Source: Chrysomallon squamiferum
Taxonomy: Eukaryota > Mollusca > Gastropoda > Neomphalida > Peltospiridae
Assembly (NCBI GenBank): GCA_012295275.1
Contig: CM022679.1
Span: forward strand, 4,155,879-4,198,378
Length of the DNA stretch: 42,500 nucleotides
Reading direction: 5' to 3'
The notes under the pieces were generated by a model that had not been told where the DNA came from, searched no databases, and was given only the letters and a program-made list of their open reading frames with translations. Shown here in pieces: positions 10,426-22,863 of the stretch. The position numbers were made by a program, and so were the translations under genes. Each line of letters begins with the position of its first letter. Position 1 is the stretch's first letter.

Positions 10426-10619
10426 AATACCAGCTATAATAATAAAAAATAAACTAATAGGGAAACCAAAAAAATTAAAACAATTAAAAAATTACTAAAT
10501 AAGTAAAAAAAAAAATAAAACATTAACGGAAATGAATTCAAGTAATGATGATTATCAGTGTCATCATCGTCATCATCATCATCATCAGGATATCACCATC
10601 ATCATCAAGATCATCACAG

Positions 10620-11305
10620 TAATAATAAATTCAACATCATCGCTCCGTCCGAAAGAATACCAGAAGCAAATAGAAGTGGTAGGAAAGTACCAAACATCGT
10701 CTGTTTTTAACAACATTAAAATAAAAGGTTAAATTATGTCTACAGTCTTTCATTTTCGCTTCTTCATGCCTGTTTAAAACGTTCATATATTATTCACTTA
10801 TTTAAAGAATTTCCATGTGGCAATGCAATTTAGACGCTTGTCTGCTGAATCGATCTCATTTTAACAAAGGTCACCGTTATTAAAGGACTATTTTCTGCAA
10901 GGCTTTCATTCCAGGACAACTGCCAATCTGCCTGCTGGTAGCAACTGAACCTGTAAATCAGATACATTCTCCATGACTGACTTTCTTGTACTATTGGTAA
11001 TGTTATTCTGAAGTCGTTTGTATTGGTTAAAGTGTAGCAAGTGTTGTTCCTAATCACATTAAAATACGTAACTGATGATTTATTTCTTTTATAGTTTTAG
11101 TTATGTATAAAGATCAGTGGGTCTGCATATGGTCTCTTTTGTTTTCTACTTTACTGTCTGTGTGTCTGTCTGTTTGTATGTATATATGCTTTGTTTAGGA
11201 TTTTGAATATTTCTCTAACTTATGCATGTCTGAATAGACTCTGCGCATAGACAATATTCGAGAACGCACTGGCTGAGGAGGACAAAGTCCAGATCAGAAT
11301 CTGTA
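10620..11305. other. unique sequence, no gene seen
   Basis: A minus-strand frame (10830-11057, 75 codons) is non-repetitive but shows no recognised domain or splice context. The remainder is AT-rich. Confidence 0.5.
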
Positions 11306-11307
11306 TC

Positions 11308-11386
11308 TATGTATGTATGTATGTATGTATGTATGTATGTATGTATGTATGTATGTATGTATGTATGTATGTATGTATGTATGTAT
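11308..11386. repeat. (TATG)n tetranucleotide microsatellite
   Basis: About twenty nearly perfect units over 79 bases. Confidence 0.98.
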
Positions 11387-11558
11387 TTGTATATATGTAT
11401 GGATGTATGTAGGTATATAGCATATGTCTGTATAAATAATCTGCTGCTTACAAAGAAACGGTATTGAACATTTTCACATAATCTCAGAGAAAATCAGGTC
11501 AGTATGCAAAATCCAGATAAATTAATGTGGTCGCCTGACTCCTAAACTTTTCTCTCCT

Positions 11559-11588
11559 ACAGCAAGTTTTTCTCACTCAGCTTGCTGT
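11559..11588. repeat. 8-bp stem-loop
   Basis: ACAGCAAG (11559-11566) pairs perfectly with CTTGCTGT (11581-11588) around a 14-base loop. Short enough to be chance. Confidence 0.4.
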
Positions 11589-12037
11589 CAAATACTCCCC
11601 TGTGTGGCTATAAAACGCGTCTGTTGCGAGGACAAGTATAAAGGAAGTTTACTGCATACAAAATTACAGATGAAGTAATTCCAGAATGCAATAAAAGTTC
11701 ACCAGTAATTCAGTTTTAATAAAAAAAAGTATGTATGTGCGTGTGCTTGTTCATATATACACAATTGAATACATAGCAGTAAACATAGATGCTAGATACA
11801 AACATCATACATCAATATATGCATAATTATATACATACACACACAAACGTACATACATGCAGACATACTACAGAAACACCTACACTGAGACAAACAAGTA
11901 TTCAGAAAATTCAACATACATATATAAACACATACAAACGTATTTTGCATATGTATTCAATAAAATGCTTTAGAAATGTAAGTTCGACAGATAATTAAAT
12001 ATAACTCAACAGATTTCTAAAAATTCAGCAACAACAG

Positions 12038-12041
12038 AAAA

Positions 12042-12084
<43 letters not shown>
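12038..12084. repeat. (AAAT)n tetranucleotide microsatellite
   Basis: About eleven AAAT units. A poly-A of about 19 follows at 12184-12202. Confidence 0.98.
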
Positions 12085-12204
12085 CTGGTCTTTTGATTGT
12101 TTGTATTTATCAGATACATGAAATCTTCATTGTAACAAAAACATCTGTCAGATATCTATTTCTAAATTTCTTGTCATAATAATAAAAAAAAAAAAAAAAA
12201 AATT

Positions 12205-13960
12205 ATATCAGTTTCCGAGATAACAACAAGGAACATCACTGTTTTCTAAAGTACCAACCGTAAAAGATTAAACATTTCCAACTGAAATGAGAAATCAGCG
12301 AATTGACAAATCTTTATCCTCTGATTACAGTTTCAACATCGGATTTTATGGCGTCGTTTATTTGTGTGAATCTACTTTTTACCGATGTAAATAACGTTTA
12401 GATAGCAGACTTTGCGTCACAATACAGCTATCGTTAGAACAAGCAGCTCTTATCTCCAAGTTTCAGTCGCATAAAGAACTGACGACACGGCTATCTTGAA
12501 CACAGTTAACTTTGTCGGACACTAAAACCAGGAATAGAATGAAACCGCGTGTGAAATTAAATGCTATGAGGAACTGAGTAGTTGCATGTATGGAGGCTCT
12601 TATCAGAAAATCATGCGACATGAAAATGCTAACGAAATGAAAGAGGGATAGGAAGTTAGAACAAGCGAACTAAATCCGTGGTTTTAAACGAGAAAATAAA
12701 GTCTGCAAGAGACAAATAACTTTGACTCACTTGCGGTTATCAATCAGGACGACACAGTAAAATAGGAGTTTTATCTAATCTGGGAAACATTTCAAATGTT
12801 TTTTTGTTGGGTTTTTTTGTGTGTTTTTTTTATATAACTGCTAAAGATTCAAGCACGTCAAAAATAGATGTGTGCCAAACAGAACACTAATAATACTCTA
12901 AATTAATTCAGGGAAAATATACTCTGTAAGTGACTCGCGTCTCGAAAGTTAAAATTTGGGTTGAGGTCTGTGGGGATGCGATTACAATAAGATCAATGAC
13001 TTTACACACTGACATCTTTTACACACTCTTGTACTTACACAAACAAAGAATGGTCTTTTTTTTACACACAAATATCTGATTAAACGTATGAAGGTTTAAT
13101 AACAGATCGATCCTTTGCAAAGAGGTCAGAAGATTTCATTTTGATACGGTAATGGTTTGAAAAAGAAAACGTAACGTTTTCACTCTTCGAGCTTCTGTTA
13201 CAGAAAGAACAGTGCAGTCTGAAACACGCTGTTATCAAGACCAGGTTTAAGAAATACTTGAAATAGTATTTGGTTATGGGAATTTTATCTATGGGCATAT
13301 TTGAAATTAAAAGTAAGAAATATTATGAAAGTATTATCATTAAGATATTTCTGATTTTGATGGTTGCATGGAAGAATTTGTAGGATTTTCTGCTCTCTAT
13401 TTCTGAACAAAATAGTACACATCCAGTAAATCCTCAAAACTTTCAGTGATTGTTTTCACTATCTCCGGAGTATAGCGTACAACCTTCAGTATCATTTAGT
13501 AAGCAACTAAATTACAAAGTATTTATGGGAACCCTGACTTTTCTCTTTTCATTTAATCAAACAAAATAAATTACAGCGATCTGCAGAGATCAAACACAAG
13601 ATTTCTAATGAAAGGTTGTCATCATTATGGTTATTAATTATTTTTACACTTTACCTTGCGGTCTGTAATGAGTTCACAATCAGTTCAGTTTCTCTGTAAA
13701 TTTGTTCACATATGGCTCGTTAAAACGATTCCTTTAATTTATGGTGATAAGCTGTAATAATAATGTTCTCTGAAGAACAGGTAAAAAGAAAAAGAAAGTA
13801 ATTTTTGAAAGAGATTATTTATGTTGGTAATTATCTTTGCTTCTTCAAGATGTCGTCCACATTACTGCACTAGGAGAAGAAAGATGGTTTTAATAAACAC
13901 TATGTTTATACACACACATGATTACATACACACCCATGCACACATTTACACATATGCACC
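12205..13960. other. long unique AT-rich stretch, no gene seen
   Basis: The longest nearly microsatellite-free part of the first third of the window. The minus frame 13080-13298 has no recognised features. Part 12330-12760 is less AT-biased. I can name nothing in it with support. Confidence 0.5.
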
Positions 13961-14059
13961 TACGTAATTGTTAAACTATATCGATATACATGATCTAGTC
14001 ATCTCTGAATCTAAAGTATCAGCTTTCAGTCTGTTTCATGCACTATACACAGAAACTAT

Positions 14060-14190
14060 TCCTTTTCATCAACCTAGAGGAGCACTAGATGAAACGAGAA
14101 ATATTTCAGTGGAACCACCATCGGGATTTGATCGTAAACCAATCGCAGATGAAGCCAATGCTTAGAACTAAATTTCTTGTTAAGTCTGTA
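14060..14190 (-). mobile_element. possible decayed tRNA-derived SINE fragment
   Basis: Read on the minus strand, TACGATCAAATCCCG (about 14112-14126) resembles a tRNA B box with flanking bases. TAGTTCTAAGCATTGG upstream is a poor A-box match. Next to it, CTAGATGAAA (14085-14094) pairs with TTTCATC (14064-14070) plus an inner CTAG, forming a hairpin. The evidence is weak. A plus-strand frame ending at 14165 overlaps and is unrecognised. Confidence 0.2.
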
Positions 14191-14321
14191 TTTTAGATTT
14201 AACAACTGTCTGACATCTAAAAACCTGGCAGAAAAAATCGCGTTCTCTTGTGAGGTCTATAAAAACAACAACAACACAAAAATAACCTCATCACAGAACC
14301 ATACAAAAAAAGAAAGTAGTA

Positions 14322-14366
14322 AACTAACTAACTAACTAACTAACTAAATAAATAAATAAATAAAAA
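14322..14366. repeat. (AACT)n then (AAAT)n array
   Basis: Six AACT-type units are followed by about five AAAT units, a clean switch of unit within one array. Confidence 0.95.
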
Positions 14367-14617
14367 TATTACAAAAATAACAAACAAATGACAACAAAAC
14401 AAAGAAAAAAGTTTTAACAATTTAAAAGGTGTATTGATTAATTCATTTTTCCTCAATTCGTATTCAGTGAAAACAAAGCAATCGAGACACTATTGATTTA
14501 AAAATTATTTCTAGTGCAAATAAGTCTGCGGTTTTCCGAATGAACATTAACAATATGGGCATCATTTTATCTATTTAGATTAAATATATTTTAAGTGAAC
14601 TTTGAAAATTTAAATAG

Positions 14618-14704
14618 AATATATATATATATATAGTATGTATGTGTATGTGTGTGTGTATACTATATGTGTATTTGTATATATGTGTATATAATAATAA
14701 TAAT
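14618..14704. repeat. TA/TG alternating repeat with AAT tail
   Basis: ATATATATATAT, then GTATGTGTATGTGTG-type sequence and a short AAT array. Confidence 0.9.
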
Positions 14705-15205
14705 ATAATCATAACTTCAATTTGTCACGTAATTTCACTTCACTGAGTATAGAGAAAACCATTAACCTCTGATCTTATAACTTGCTCATCATCTGTTTTC
14801 ACTGGTTCACTTGAGGGTGTCTAAAACTGATTTATTGTCTGTGTTTGAGTGAGCGAAGCTGGAAGTGGTTACGTTAAATAAATAATTCTGTTTTATTACA
14901 GTTTATTTTTTAACTGAATTCTGAGTTACGTTAAAACTGCTGCCTGGCGGCACAGAAGTAAAATGATTTGTAATAAAAATTAAACTGTTAGCTGTGATAA
15001 TAAAAATGTCAGTAATAGAACTAAATTAGCAACAAAACTTATTCGTTGAATATTATTGTCGACAGAGAATGCCAAAACTGAATAATTTAATCACAAAGAC
15101 TTTTAAATATATACAGAACTGGATATATATGATGAACATAAATGAACTGTAAAGGAATTTTGTTACTTTGGAATGATCAATACAGACTTATACTTGTTAA
15201 TAAAT
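14705..15205. other. unique AT-rich sequence, no gene seen
   Basis: No frame, RNA gene or repeat was recognised. Confidence 0.6.
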
Positions 15206-15211
15206 GCACAG

Positions 15212-15407
<196 letters not shown>

Positions 15408-15419
15408 ACCTGTCTACAG

Positions 15420-16010
15420 TAACAGCTACTAGTAATATTACTATTACTACTACGGCAATTACTACTAATGCTGCAACAAACACTGCTATTTATACTGTTA
15501 CCACCACAGCATATGACTTTTTTGCTATTTTCATTTTAAAATGACTAAAGCTGGCCTGATTAGAGAAAATTTAGGTGACTTTAATTAAATCAGAAAACAT
15601 CTTTTTCTTGTAAAACAGGCCAATACGGCTGTCAAGGAAAAATAAAAATGCAAAACCTACATAAATAAAAAAAGTTTTAGTCAGTTTCCTTTAGACTGCA
15701 CCAAGCATGTAAAAATGTGGCTATAGTGACCAATAATTATAAATTCTAGATTCCGCGTGTTTCAGTGGATAAACGAGAATTTGCAGCAGGGTGTTTCAAA
15801 CAAAAGAAAGAACTCGCTTGTCTTTGAACGGATAAGGGGGATTTCGTTAATAACACAAAAAATGCTATTTAATGATTATAACTGTCCACCAGACATGAAA
15901 CAGCATGTCAGATCGGTACCCAGGCACAGACATCAAGATAAAAATGATATCTTAAGTGGGTCATTCCAGATATTCATCGACCGATTTTTAAATTCGTAAT
16001 TTTTAAAATT
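15420..16010. other. unique sequence, no gene seen
   Basis: ACT/ATT triplets at 15425-15500 explain Thr-rich frames. From 15740 to 16000 the DNA is less AT-biased, with an open plus frame (15757-15999) that has no recognised domain. Confidence 0.5.
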
Positions 16011-16019
16011 GATTTTGTC

Positions 16020-16370
16020 TTGACACATACAATCAGCACAAAGACATCGCAATGTCCTGTATGAAATCATGGATCCCGCTTCCTGCAGGTCAAAATACGC
16101 GTGAACCTTGAATCGTTTTTCAGTCCCATGCTCTCGATATTGGACCCAGAGAACTGGCAATTATCTCGTCAGATCCGACAAAACCTGTTTCAGGATTCCG
16201 CAGTCGGCGATCATGCACGAAAACAAACACTGGTCGACACTGCTGTACCTTATGGTTTGAAACGATCGAATTTTCTGCTAAATTACCCAACGAAAATCAT
16301 TGCCATTTTCGTTTTCTTTTTCTTTGCTATCACCGCAGGCACAAGGCACGGTTGACCTGTTTGGACAAAT
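16020..16370 (+). other. G+C-richer unique island with an unrecognised open frame
   Basis: A complex sequence bounded by AT-rich DNA and triplet arrays. On the plus strand a frame with GTG at 16101 runs to a TGA at about 16353. The product begins hydrophilic and ends with a hydrophobic Ile/Phe-rich segment of some 15 residues that coincides with a T-rich stretch. The minus strand is also open (15933-16160). No homology is recognised. It may be a conserved non-coding element, a mobile-element fragment or an exon. Confidence 0.2.
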
Positions 16371-16409
16371 ATTACGATTCCTAATGTCTGGAGAAACTGC
16401 AGACAAATG

Positions 16410-16570
16410 AATATAATGATGATGATGATAGTAATAATATTTACGGTATTAACAGTAGTAATGGTAATAGTAGAAGTACCAGAAGTAGTAACAGCAAAAA
16501 TATAATTAATAGAAATAGTAATAACAGTACAAGTAAGTGTACTAGTTGCTATAGTACTAGCAGCGTTAGT
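16410..16570. repeat. degenerate GAT/TAG/TAA triplet repeat
   Basis: Short GATGATGATGAT run, then interspersed TAG, TAA and AGT triplets. Confidence 0.85.
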
Positions 16571-16624
16571 GAAAGTGGATTATTAGTGTAATATAAGAAG
16601 TAAACGAAGAAAAAAAAAAAAAAG

Positions 16625-17395
16625 AAAGAAGAAGAACAGAAAGAGATGGAATTGCGTGATGTTCCAGTGTCGTTTAATCAGTAATTCATAACGAGTTAAA
16701 AACCGAACGAGTCACAGAAACGTTGGGTTGATGCTGTCTGTGTAATTCCGTGCATCATCTCATTACTGAACAGAGATCTCGAGCATAAAAAGTAAATTTG
16801 TAAGATTGATAGCTGCTGTAAAACGCCGTAAAGATAAAAAAAAGAGTAAATTAAATAAATAGAATCTTTTTTTATAAGATAATAATAGCGCAAATTTTAA
16901 AACATTAATAATATATTCAAACACAGACATGCACGAACGCATACACATAGTCGTTCATAGACTGAAACATATTTACATTTATACATACACATACATACAT
17001 ATAAATGTCATGTACATGGAAATTATTTTATAAGTCATATGCTTTACTAATAATGCTAATTCTGTTAGTAATATTTCACCAAAGCAGTATGACAATAGTA
17101 GCAGAAACTAACAACTACAGCTGTATTAGCAGGAGTAGTAAGAACATGAAATGAAAGAATGAGAAAAGAAAGCGAAAGTCGCGAATCCTGTTTTAAAATT
17201 CCACAATCTTCAAAAGAGATTTGTCGCAAATAGTTTTCTAACAGATTTCTGTCAAAGCCAATAATTCAGTACAAAAAAAAGTATTCGTAGCGTATTAGAT
17301 GGTAAGAGTCAATTAATTACCAGTCTGGTTCAAATGCAGTTAACGCTGAAGACTGACAAAAAAAGTAACCGTTACTTTGCAAAGGCTAACACAGT
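16625..17395. other. unique AT-rich sequence, no gene seen
   Basis: CATA tetranucleotides at 16976-17002 and scattered TAG triplets at 17090-17140. No supportable gene. Confidence 0.5.
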
Positions 17396-17420
17396 TACTA
17401 AACGACTTGAGTATACTTAC

Positions 17421-17469
17421 AGTTGATCAATGAACTGGTCCCTTGTTCTTTGTAGTTAAAGCCAAACGT
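17421..17469 (-). other. weak candidate 49-nt internal exon, minus strand
   Basis: On the minus strand CTTACTTGCTTTAG provides an acceptor-like end just before 17469, and GTAAGTAT begins just after 17421. In one frame the 49 bases between are open, encoding 16 residues with no stop. Phase is 0 at the start and 1 at the end. Short exon-like pairs of this kind arise by chance in a sequence this long. Confidence 0.1.
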
Positions 17470-17640
17470 CTAAAGCAAGTAAGCGAAATCCTCCAGAATA
17501 CACCAACGTAACTCGTGGATCAATCAAAAACGCCTTCGATATCAATGGTCTTTGCACAATACGCATGCGTGTCAGTCGTTTCCGATTTTTCCTCCTTCTT
17601 TGGGGCTAAATGCGTCAGGCAGTTTCTGAACAGAAGAAAA
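17470..17640. promoter_or_regulatory. unique G+C-richer block with a GCATGC palindrome, possible regulatory element
   Basis: Contains ACGCATGCGT (about 17560-17569), a perfect palindrome resembling an NRF1 half-site pair, within homopolymer-poor sequence. Function is inferred from motif only. Confidence 0.15.
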
Positions 17641-18285
17641 TAGATTTTGTGTTATTTTGGATGTTACTGGGGTTTTTTTTTTTTCCCCCCATTTATTTAT
17701 ACTTTTTGAATTAGTTCTGTTAAAGGATGAATGATTTGTAATGGTTGCTAAGGAATTTCCAGCACGCCCGCTTCAGTTTAACACAGACAGCAATCAATGT
17801 TTCGGCACAATTGGAACAAATGTCGATATAACTATTTTATTTGAGCTTAAAGGGAATCGTTTAGAACATTCACTAATGATTATATTTTGATGCATAAAAA
17901 AGAAGTTCATTCTCTAAGTTCACTTCTGTTTATATTTAGAGGCTATTATTAAAAAAACGTATGCTATGTTCTATTTTTTCATTATTTAACGCTGTTAAAG
18001 AAATCCGTTAGAACGTTCAGTTATCACTGAAAGAAACCATCTAGCAGAAATCATTCGCAGAAAATCTATGACAATAAACAATCAACGAGTTGGAAGATGT
18101 TGTGTAGAAAATCTAATCATGTATATAGTATATTGAAAAGATATGACTTTTTGTTTTCTCTGACAGTAATTATAAATATAAATCTAAGATTCTGGATACA
18201 GAAATGGTTAATAATGGGTCAAAAAATGAAATATTTTAATTTTTCTTGTTTATAATAACCTTTTATTAGTAGTTGCATAAATCAG
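17641..18285. other. unique AT-rich sequence, no gene seen
   Basis: Poly-T/C at 17670-17690. No gene or repeat family was recognised. Confidence 0.6.
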
Positions 18286-18287
18286 TA

Positions 18288-18450
18288 TTGTAGAAGTAGT
18301 AGTAGCAACTGTAGTAGTAGTTTAGTAATAAAAGTAGCAGATCAGTATTAGTATTAGTTTATTAGTAGGGTTGTAATGGAAGCTGCAGTAATAGTAATGG
18401 TAATTGTAGTGGTTAGAACAACAGTAACAACAACAACAGCAACACAAAAT
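18288..18450. repeat. GTA/TAG and AAC triplet-rich block
   Basis: Degenerate GTA/TAG triplets followed by a short AAC array at 18420-18440. Confidence 0.8.
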
Positions 18451-18800
18451 ATACCAGAAGGAAAAAAATAATTTGTTAATTAAATTTATATGAATGTGTA
18501 TGTATATGTGTTTGTTTTGGTGTTTTCATATGCATGTGAGTTTTTTTCATTAATTTAGATTTTTTTTATTTCTAAACTTTGATCAAACTGATATTTGTAA
18601 ATGAAAATAAAATCAAGGGTAATTACTCATTTGTTTTTACTATTTTATAAAAACCTCGTCAGTTAACAAGAAGAAAAAATTATCAAGACAACATCAATCA
18701 TTTCTCTCAGGAGGTTTAACATTTTGTAAATGTTTTCTTATAGAACTACGCACTATTGTTTTTATATCGGTAAATGCATTATATATTAAACAAATACATT
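18451..18800. other. unique AT-rich sequence, no gene seen
   Basis: TATG-type tetranucleotides at 18490-18515 and several T runs. Nothing else is supportable. Confidence 0.55.
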
Positions 18801-18801
18801 T

Positions 18802-18872
18802 TTTTATTATCTTATTTTATTTTACTTTATTTAATTTATTCATTTATTCATTTATTCATTTATTTATTTATA
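18802..18872. repeat. ATTT/ATTC degenerate tetranucleotide array
   Basis: ATTTT, ATTT and ATTC units. A poly-T of 20 follows at 18957-18976. Confidence 0.9.
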
Positions 18873-18979
18873 TATTGCTAGAAATTTAAAATAACGATTA
18901 AAACTATTGTGTTTCACGTGCAAATAAAATTGAATATTACAAGCTGCCTGGTCAACTTTTTTTTTTTTTTTTTTTTCTC

Positions 18980-19535
18980 CTTTTTTCTTATCAAAGTTTA
19001 ACAAGGCAACTAATAAGAAATATATTTTACAGTTAGACTTAAACGACAAATTATTTAGAAGCTCTGACATATAATTTTTGTTATTTATCATGAATGTGTT
19101 TAACCAGTCTCTTCTTTATAAGCTTTTTAATCATGCGAATAAGTTAGCGGATTTAGACAAAGCCTAAGAAACAACATCCAGTAATTTCCTTTCAAACGTA
19201 TGTCGATCACAATAATGTTGTCTGCGATATTGTGGTTTTATGTAATATGTAGGGAATGCATTATTCATAAACTCTGGCTTTATAACAAGATAAACAAATA
19301 CATCAGTTGTATACGAGATTAGCTTGTCACTGGTTTCACTTCAGTCTGAGCAATCTCACCGACAAACAGTAATGGAAGATTGTTACGAGTTTGCTCCCTT
19401 TGATCGTATCACTCAATTTTGTGATTCGCAGATACGTTTAGCGATAACCTAGTAATCTTTTGTGTGCACAAATATGTGTGGGTTTTACTGATTTTTAAAT
19501 AAATATGAAACATATACATTAATACATCCATATCT
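18980..19535. other. unique AT-rich sequence, no gene seen
   Basis: No frame, RNA gene or repeat was recognised. Confidence 0.6.
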
Positions 19536-19536
19536 C

Positions 19537-19547
19537 CTACCTACCTA

Positions 19548-19605
<58 letters not shown>

Positions 19606-19622
19606 TTCACACACACACACAC
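19537..19622. repeat. compound (CCTA)n-(TA)n-(AC)n array
   Basis: Three to four CTAC/CCTA units, then 52 bases of pure TA (19550-19601) and, after a short spacer, an AC run (19609-19622). Confidence 0.97.
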
Positions 19623-19741
19623 ATATGCACAAACAAACACAGGCACACAAACACACACATGTATACAAGGACATTTACACACATAAATTTATACATAAAT
19701 ATTTCTCTCTTTCTCTCTCTAAAAGAATAGCTGAATCGATA

Positions 19742-19743
<2 letters not shown>

Positions 19744-19795
<52 letters not shown>
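19744..19795. repeat. (CA)n microsatellite
   Basis: A 52-base pure CA array. Imperfect AC-rich sequence at 19625-19690 links it to the preceding compound array. Confidence 0.98.
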
Positions 19796-19800
<5 letters not shown>

Positions 19801-19959
19801 TCGCATACACATAGGTACAAATATACATACATCGATAATATTAACCAGTAAATAAATAACCAATGGTTTCCTATAATATGCTCTGGGTATTCCCTAGTTC
19901 AGTTCAGATTACATTTTAACTGAGTTCATTAATATTAACATTTGAATTAAATTAAAATA

Positions 19960-19992
19960 TTGTTATTGTTATTATTATTATTATTATTATTC
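19960..19992. repeat. TTG/TTA triplet array
   Basis: TTGTTATTG, then about seven TTA units. Confidence 0.95.
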
Positions 19993-20319
19993 TTCGGATA
20001 CAAATGCGCCTATTAATATAAAAAACAGATGAACTTGCAAAATATCGTGAGAGGAAGACAGACAGAGAGATCGATTTAATAAATAAATAGATAGGTAGAC
20101 ACACATTAATATGGATAAACAGAGAGATAAATATAAATACACAGACAGCATAATCTGTTTCGGAGACAAAATACACTGATCAAAAACAAGTTATATTTAA
20201 CGATTCAGTAAACACCATCACTGAATTTTAAAAATTTTTTCGCGAAAACAAACTGTTACGTAATTAGATCACTTTGTTTTTCGCAGTTCGATGAAACTAT
20301 GCAAAGACCATTTTTTATT

Positions 20320-20337
20320 ATTTTTTTTTTTTTTTTT
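20320..20337. repeat. poly(T) tract
   Basis: About 17 T, flanked by further T-rich sequence. Confidence 0.9.
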
Positions 20338-20339
20338 CT

Positions 20340-20630
20340 CTTCCATCGGTGTCTGACACTCGTGCTCTGTGGAAACCTTAAATAACACCGAGGACTAATT
20401 TCCGAAGTATTCGTCTTTTTTTGTACAGACTTCATCAAAGCTCTTGTCCAACGCACTGCCTGAGCAACGCAAAGAACGGCAAGCACCCGCAGAGTCAGCC
20501 AGCGGTTAGAATATTCAACAGAACGGGATTGCCAGCGTCAAGGCTTACAGTTATAATGAAATATTCTGGAGATTTCACTCGGCGTTTTAGTCAGCAACAA
20601 AGAAAGCATTTACTTCACAGATTAAAAAGC
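20340..20630 (+). other. G+C-richer unique island with open frame after an acceptor-like site
   Basis: TTTTTTTGTACAG ends at 20428, a good splice-acceptor context. One frame then stays open for over 60 codons, ending in a run of Phe codons from the following T tract. The product is basic and rich in Ser, Gln, His and Arg, with no recognised motif. No good donor follows before the T-rich stretch. A non-coding element is equally likely. Confidence 0.15.
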
Positions 20631-20850
20631 TTTTTTTTTTCTTTTCTTTCTTTTTTTTTTCTTTTTTGTTAGTCTTTTTCAGTAAATTATTTGCCACTTT
20701 TTCTTTCTAATAATTTTCTTTCTGATTTTTTTTTTTTTTTTTTTTTATGTTTTGTTTTAATTTTTGTTTTTCATTTGCTTTTCTATTAATTTTATTTCTG
20801 ATGTTTTTTTTCCTTCCTCTGTGATGCAAAATCCTGATTTTTCTTTACTT
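20631..20850. repeat. T-rich low-complexity stretch
   Basis: Repeated T runs broken by C, including 21 consecutive T at 20726-20746. Confidence 0.9.
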
Positions 20851-21023
20851 ACTTTTTAAAAAAAATCTTGTATTAAGTATATTGAGAGTCGTATTATCCT
20901 AATGATCGACTGAAAATATTGATGGAAATAAATCAGACTGAAACATAACTGAATAATGCATACGTGCATAATGTTATAATGTCTTATCTCTGTCTGTCTC
21001 CTGCCTTGATTTACTGGTGTATT

Positions 21024-21725
<702 letters not shown>

Positions 21726-21750
21726 AAGAAGAACAGTAGCAACAATACAA

Positions 21751-22026
21751 TAAACAACAACAACAACAACAATAACAACAACAACAACAACAACAATAAT
21801 AGTAATAATAATAGTAATAATAATAATAATAGTAATAATAACTGTAATAATAATAATAATAATAATAGTAATAATAGTAATAATAACTGTAATAATAATA
21901 ATAATAATAGTAATAATAATAATAGTAATAATAATAGTAATAATAACTGTAATAATAATAATAATAGTAATAATAATAGTAATAATAACTGTAATAATAA
22001 TAACTGTAATAATAATAATAATAATA

Positions 22027-22085
<59 letters not shown>

Positions 22086-22122
22086 TTTAATAATAGTAAT
22101 AATAATAATAATAATAATAACT

Positions 22123-22187
<65 letters not shown>

Positions 22188-22188
22188 G
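21751..22188. repeat. compound AAC to AAT triplet array with higher-order structure
   Basis: About 40 bases of AAC units are followed by nearly 400 bases of AAT/AGT/ACT-type triplets. ACTGTAAT variant blocks recur at 21841, 21886, 21946, 21988, 22003 and 22120. All spacings (45, 60, 42, 15, 117) are multiples of three. The long minus-strand Ile/Val/Thr frame (21564-22199) is a translation of this array, not a gene. Confidence 0.97.
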
Positions 22189-22189
22189 A

Positions 22190-22380
22190 TTAAAAACAAT
22201 TCATGTGAGTAGCAGCCTCGATCTTTTCAAAATGTCGTCGTCGTCGTTGTTGTTGTTGTTAATCGTGTGTGTCTAATTTGGCCTTGTGACAGGTAACTAG
22301 TTCTCATTCACTCACTCAGTACTCGGCTTCCGTACCAGGAAGCAAATCGGAAAGATTTTCATCAGAATGTCATTTAGACA
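22190..22380. other. unique sequence, no gene seen
   Basis: Short CGT/TTG triplets at 22233-22261, then G+C-richer unique sequence leading into the candidate exon. Confidence 0.5.
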
Positions 22381-22388
22381 TCACTTAC

Positions 22389-22446
22389 CAGTGTCCTCGT
22401 GACGTGAACCGCTATCCTTGATGTCAGATACAATACTCACAATGCG
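22389..22446 (-). other. candidate 58-nt internal exon, minus strand
   Basis: On the minus strand the block starts after GTCCAG, preceded by a T/G-rich stretch, and ends at CTG followed by GTAAGT, a near-perfect donor. One frame is open through the block (19 codons, balanced composition with Asp, Ser, Ile, Arg, His and Glu) and would hit a stop a few bases inside the intron; the other two frames contain stops. The frame is also open upstream, so the true 5' edge could lie further up. No protein family is recognised and no adjoining exon was identified. Confidence 0.2.
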
Positions 22447-22499
22447 CTGGACGTTGTCAAACACACAGACAGACAGACACACAGCAAATCACACACATA

Positions 22500-22800
22500 C
22501 ACATTTGTTGAATCAGTGTATATTTAAATGTTCGTGTAAAAGTTACGACGATGCAACGGTTAACGTGTTATAAACAAATACTTCGGTGTCAAAGGATGTT
22601 AAATTGCATTTCATCTTGGGTGTGTTTTAAGCAGTGTAAAGGAAATAGGTTCGTTAAAGAGACTGGAAGCGTTTTGTTTCTTTCACTTTTATTCTGTAAA
22701 GGAAGCTCAGTCTACGTTTTGTATATTTAATAGTTAAGTGTTCAGAGGAAGCTTTTAAAATTATCTATCTTTTCTCCCGAATATTGTTAACATAGGTTTT
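22500..22800. other. unique sequence, no gene seen
   Basis: No frame, RNA gene or repeat was recognised. Confidence 0.55.
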
Positions 22801-22807
22801 TATTTAT

Positions 22808-22826
22808 TACTACTACTACTTATTAC

Positions 22827-22863
<37 letters not shown>

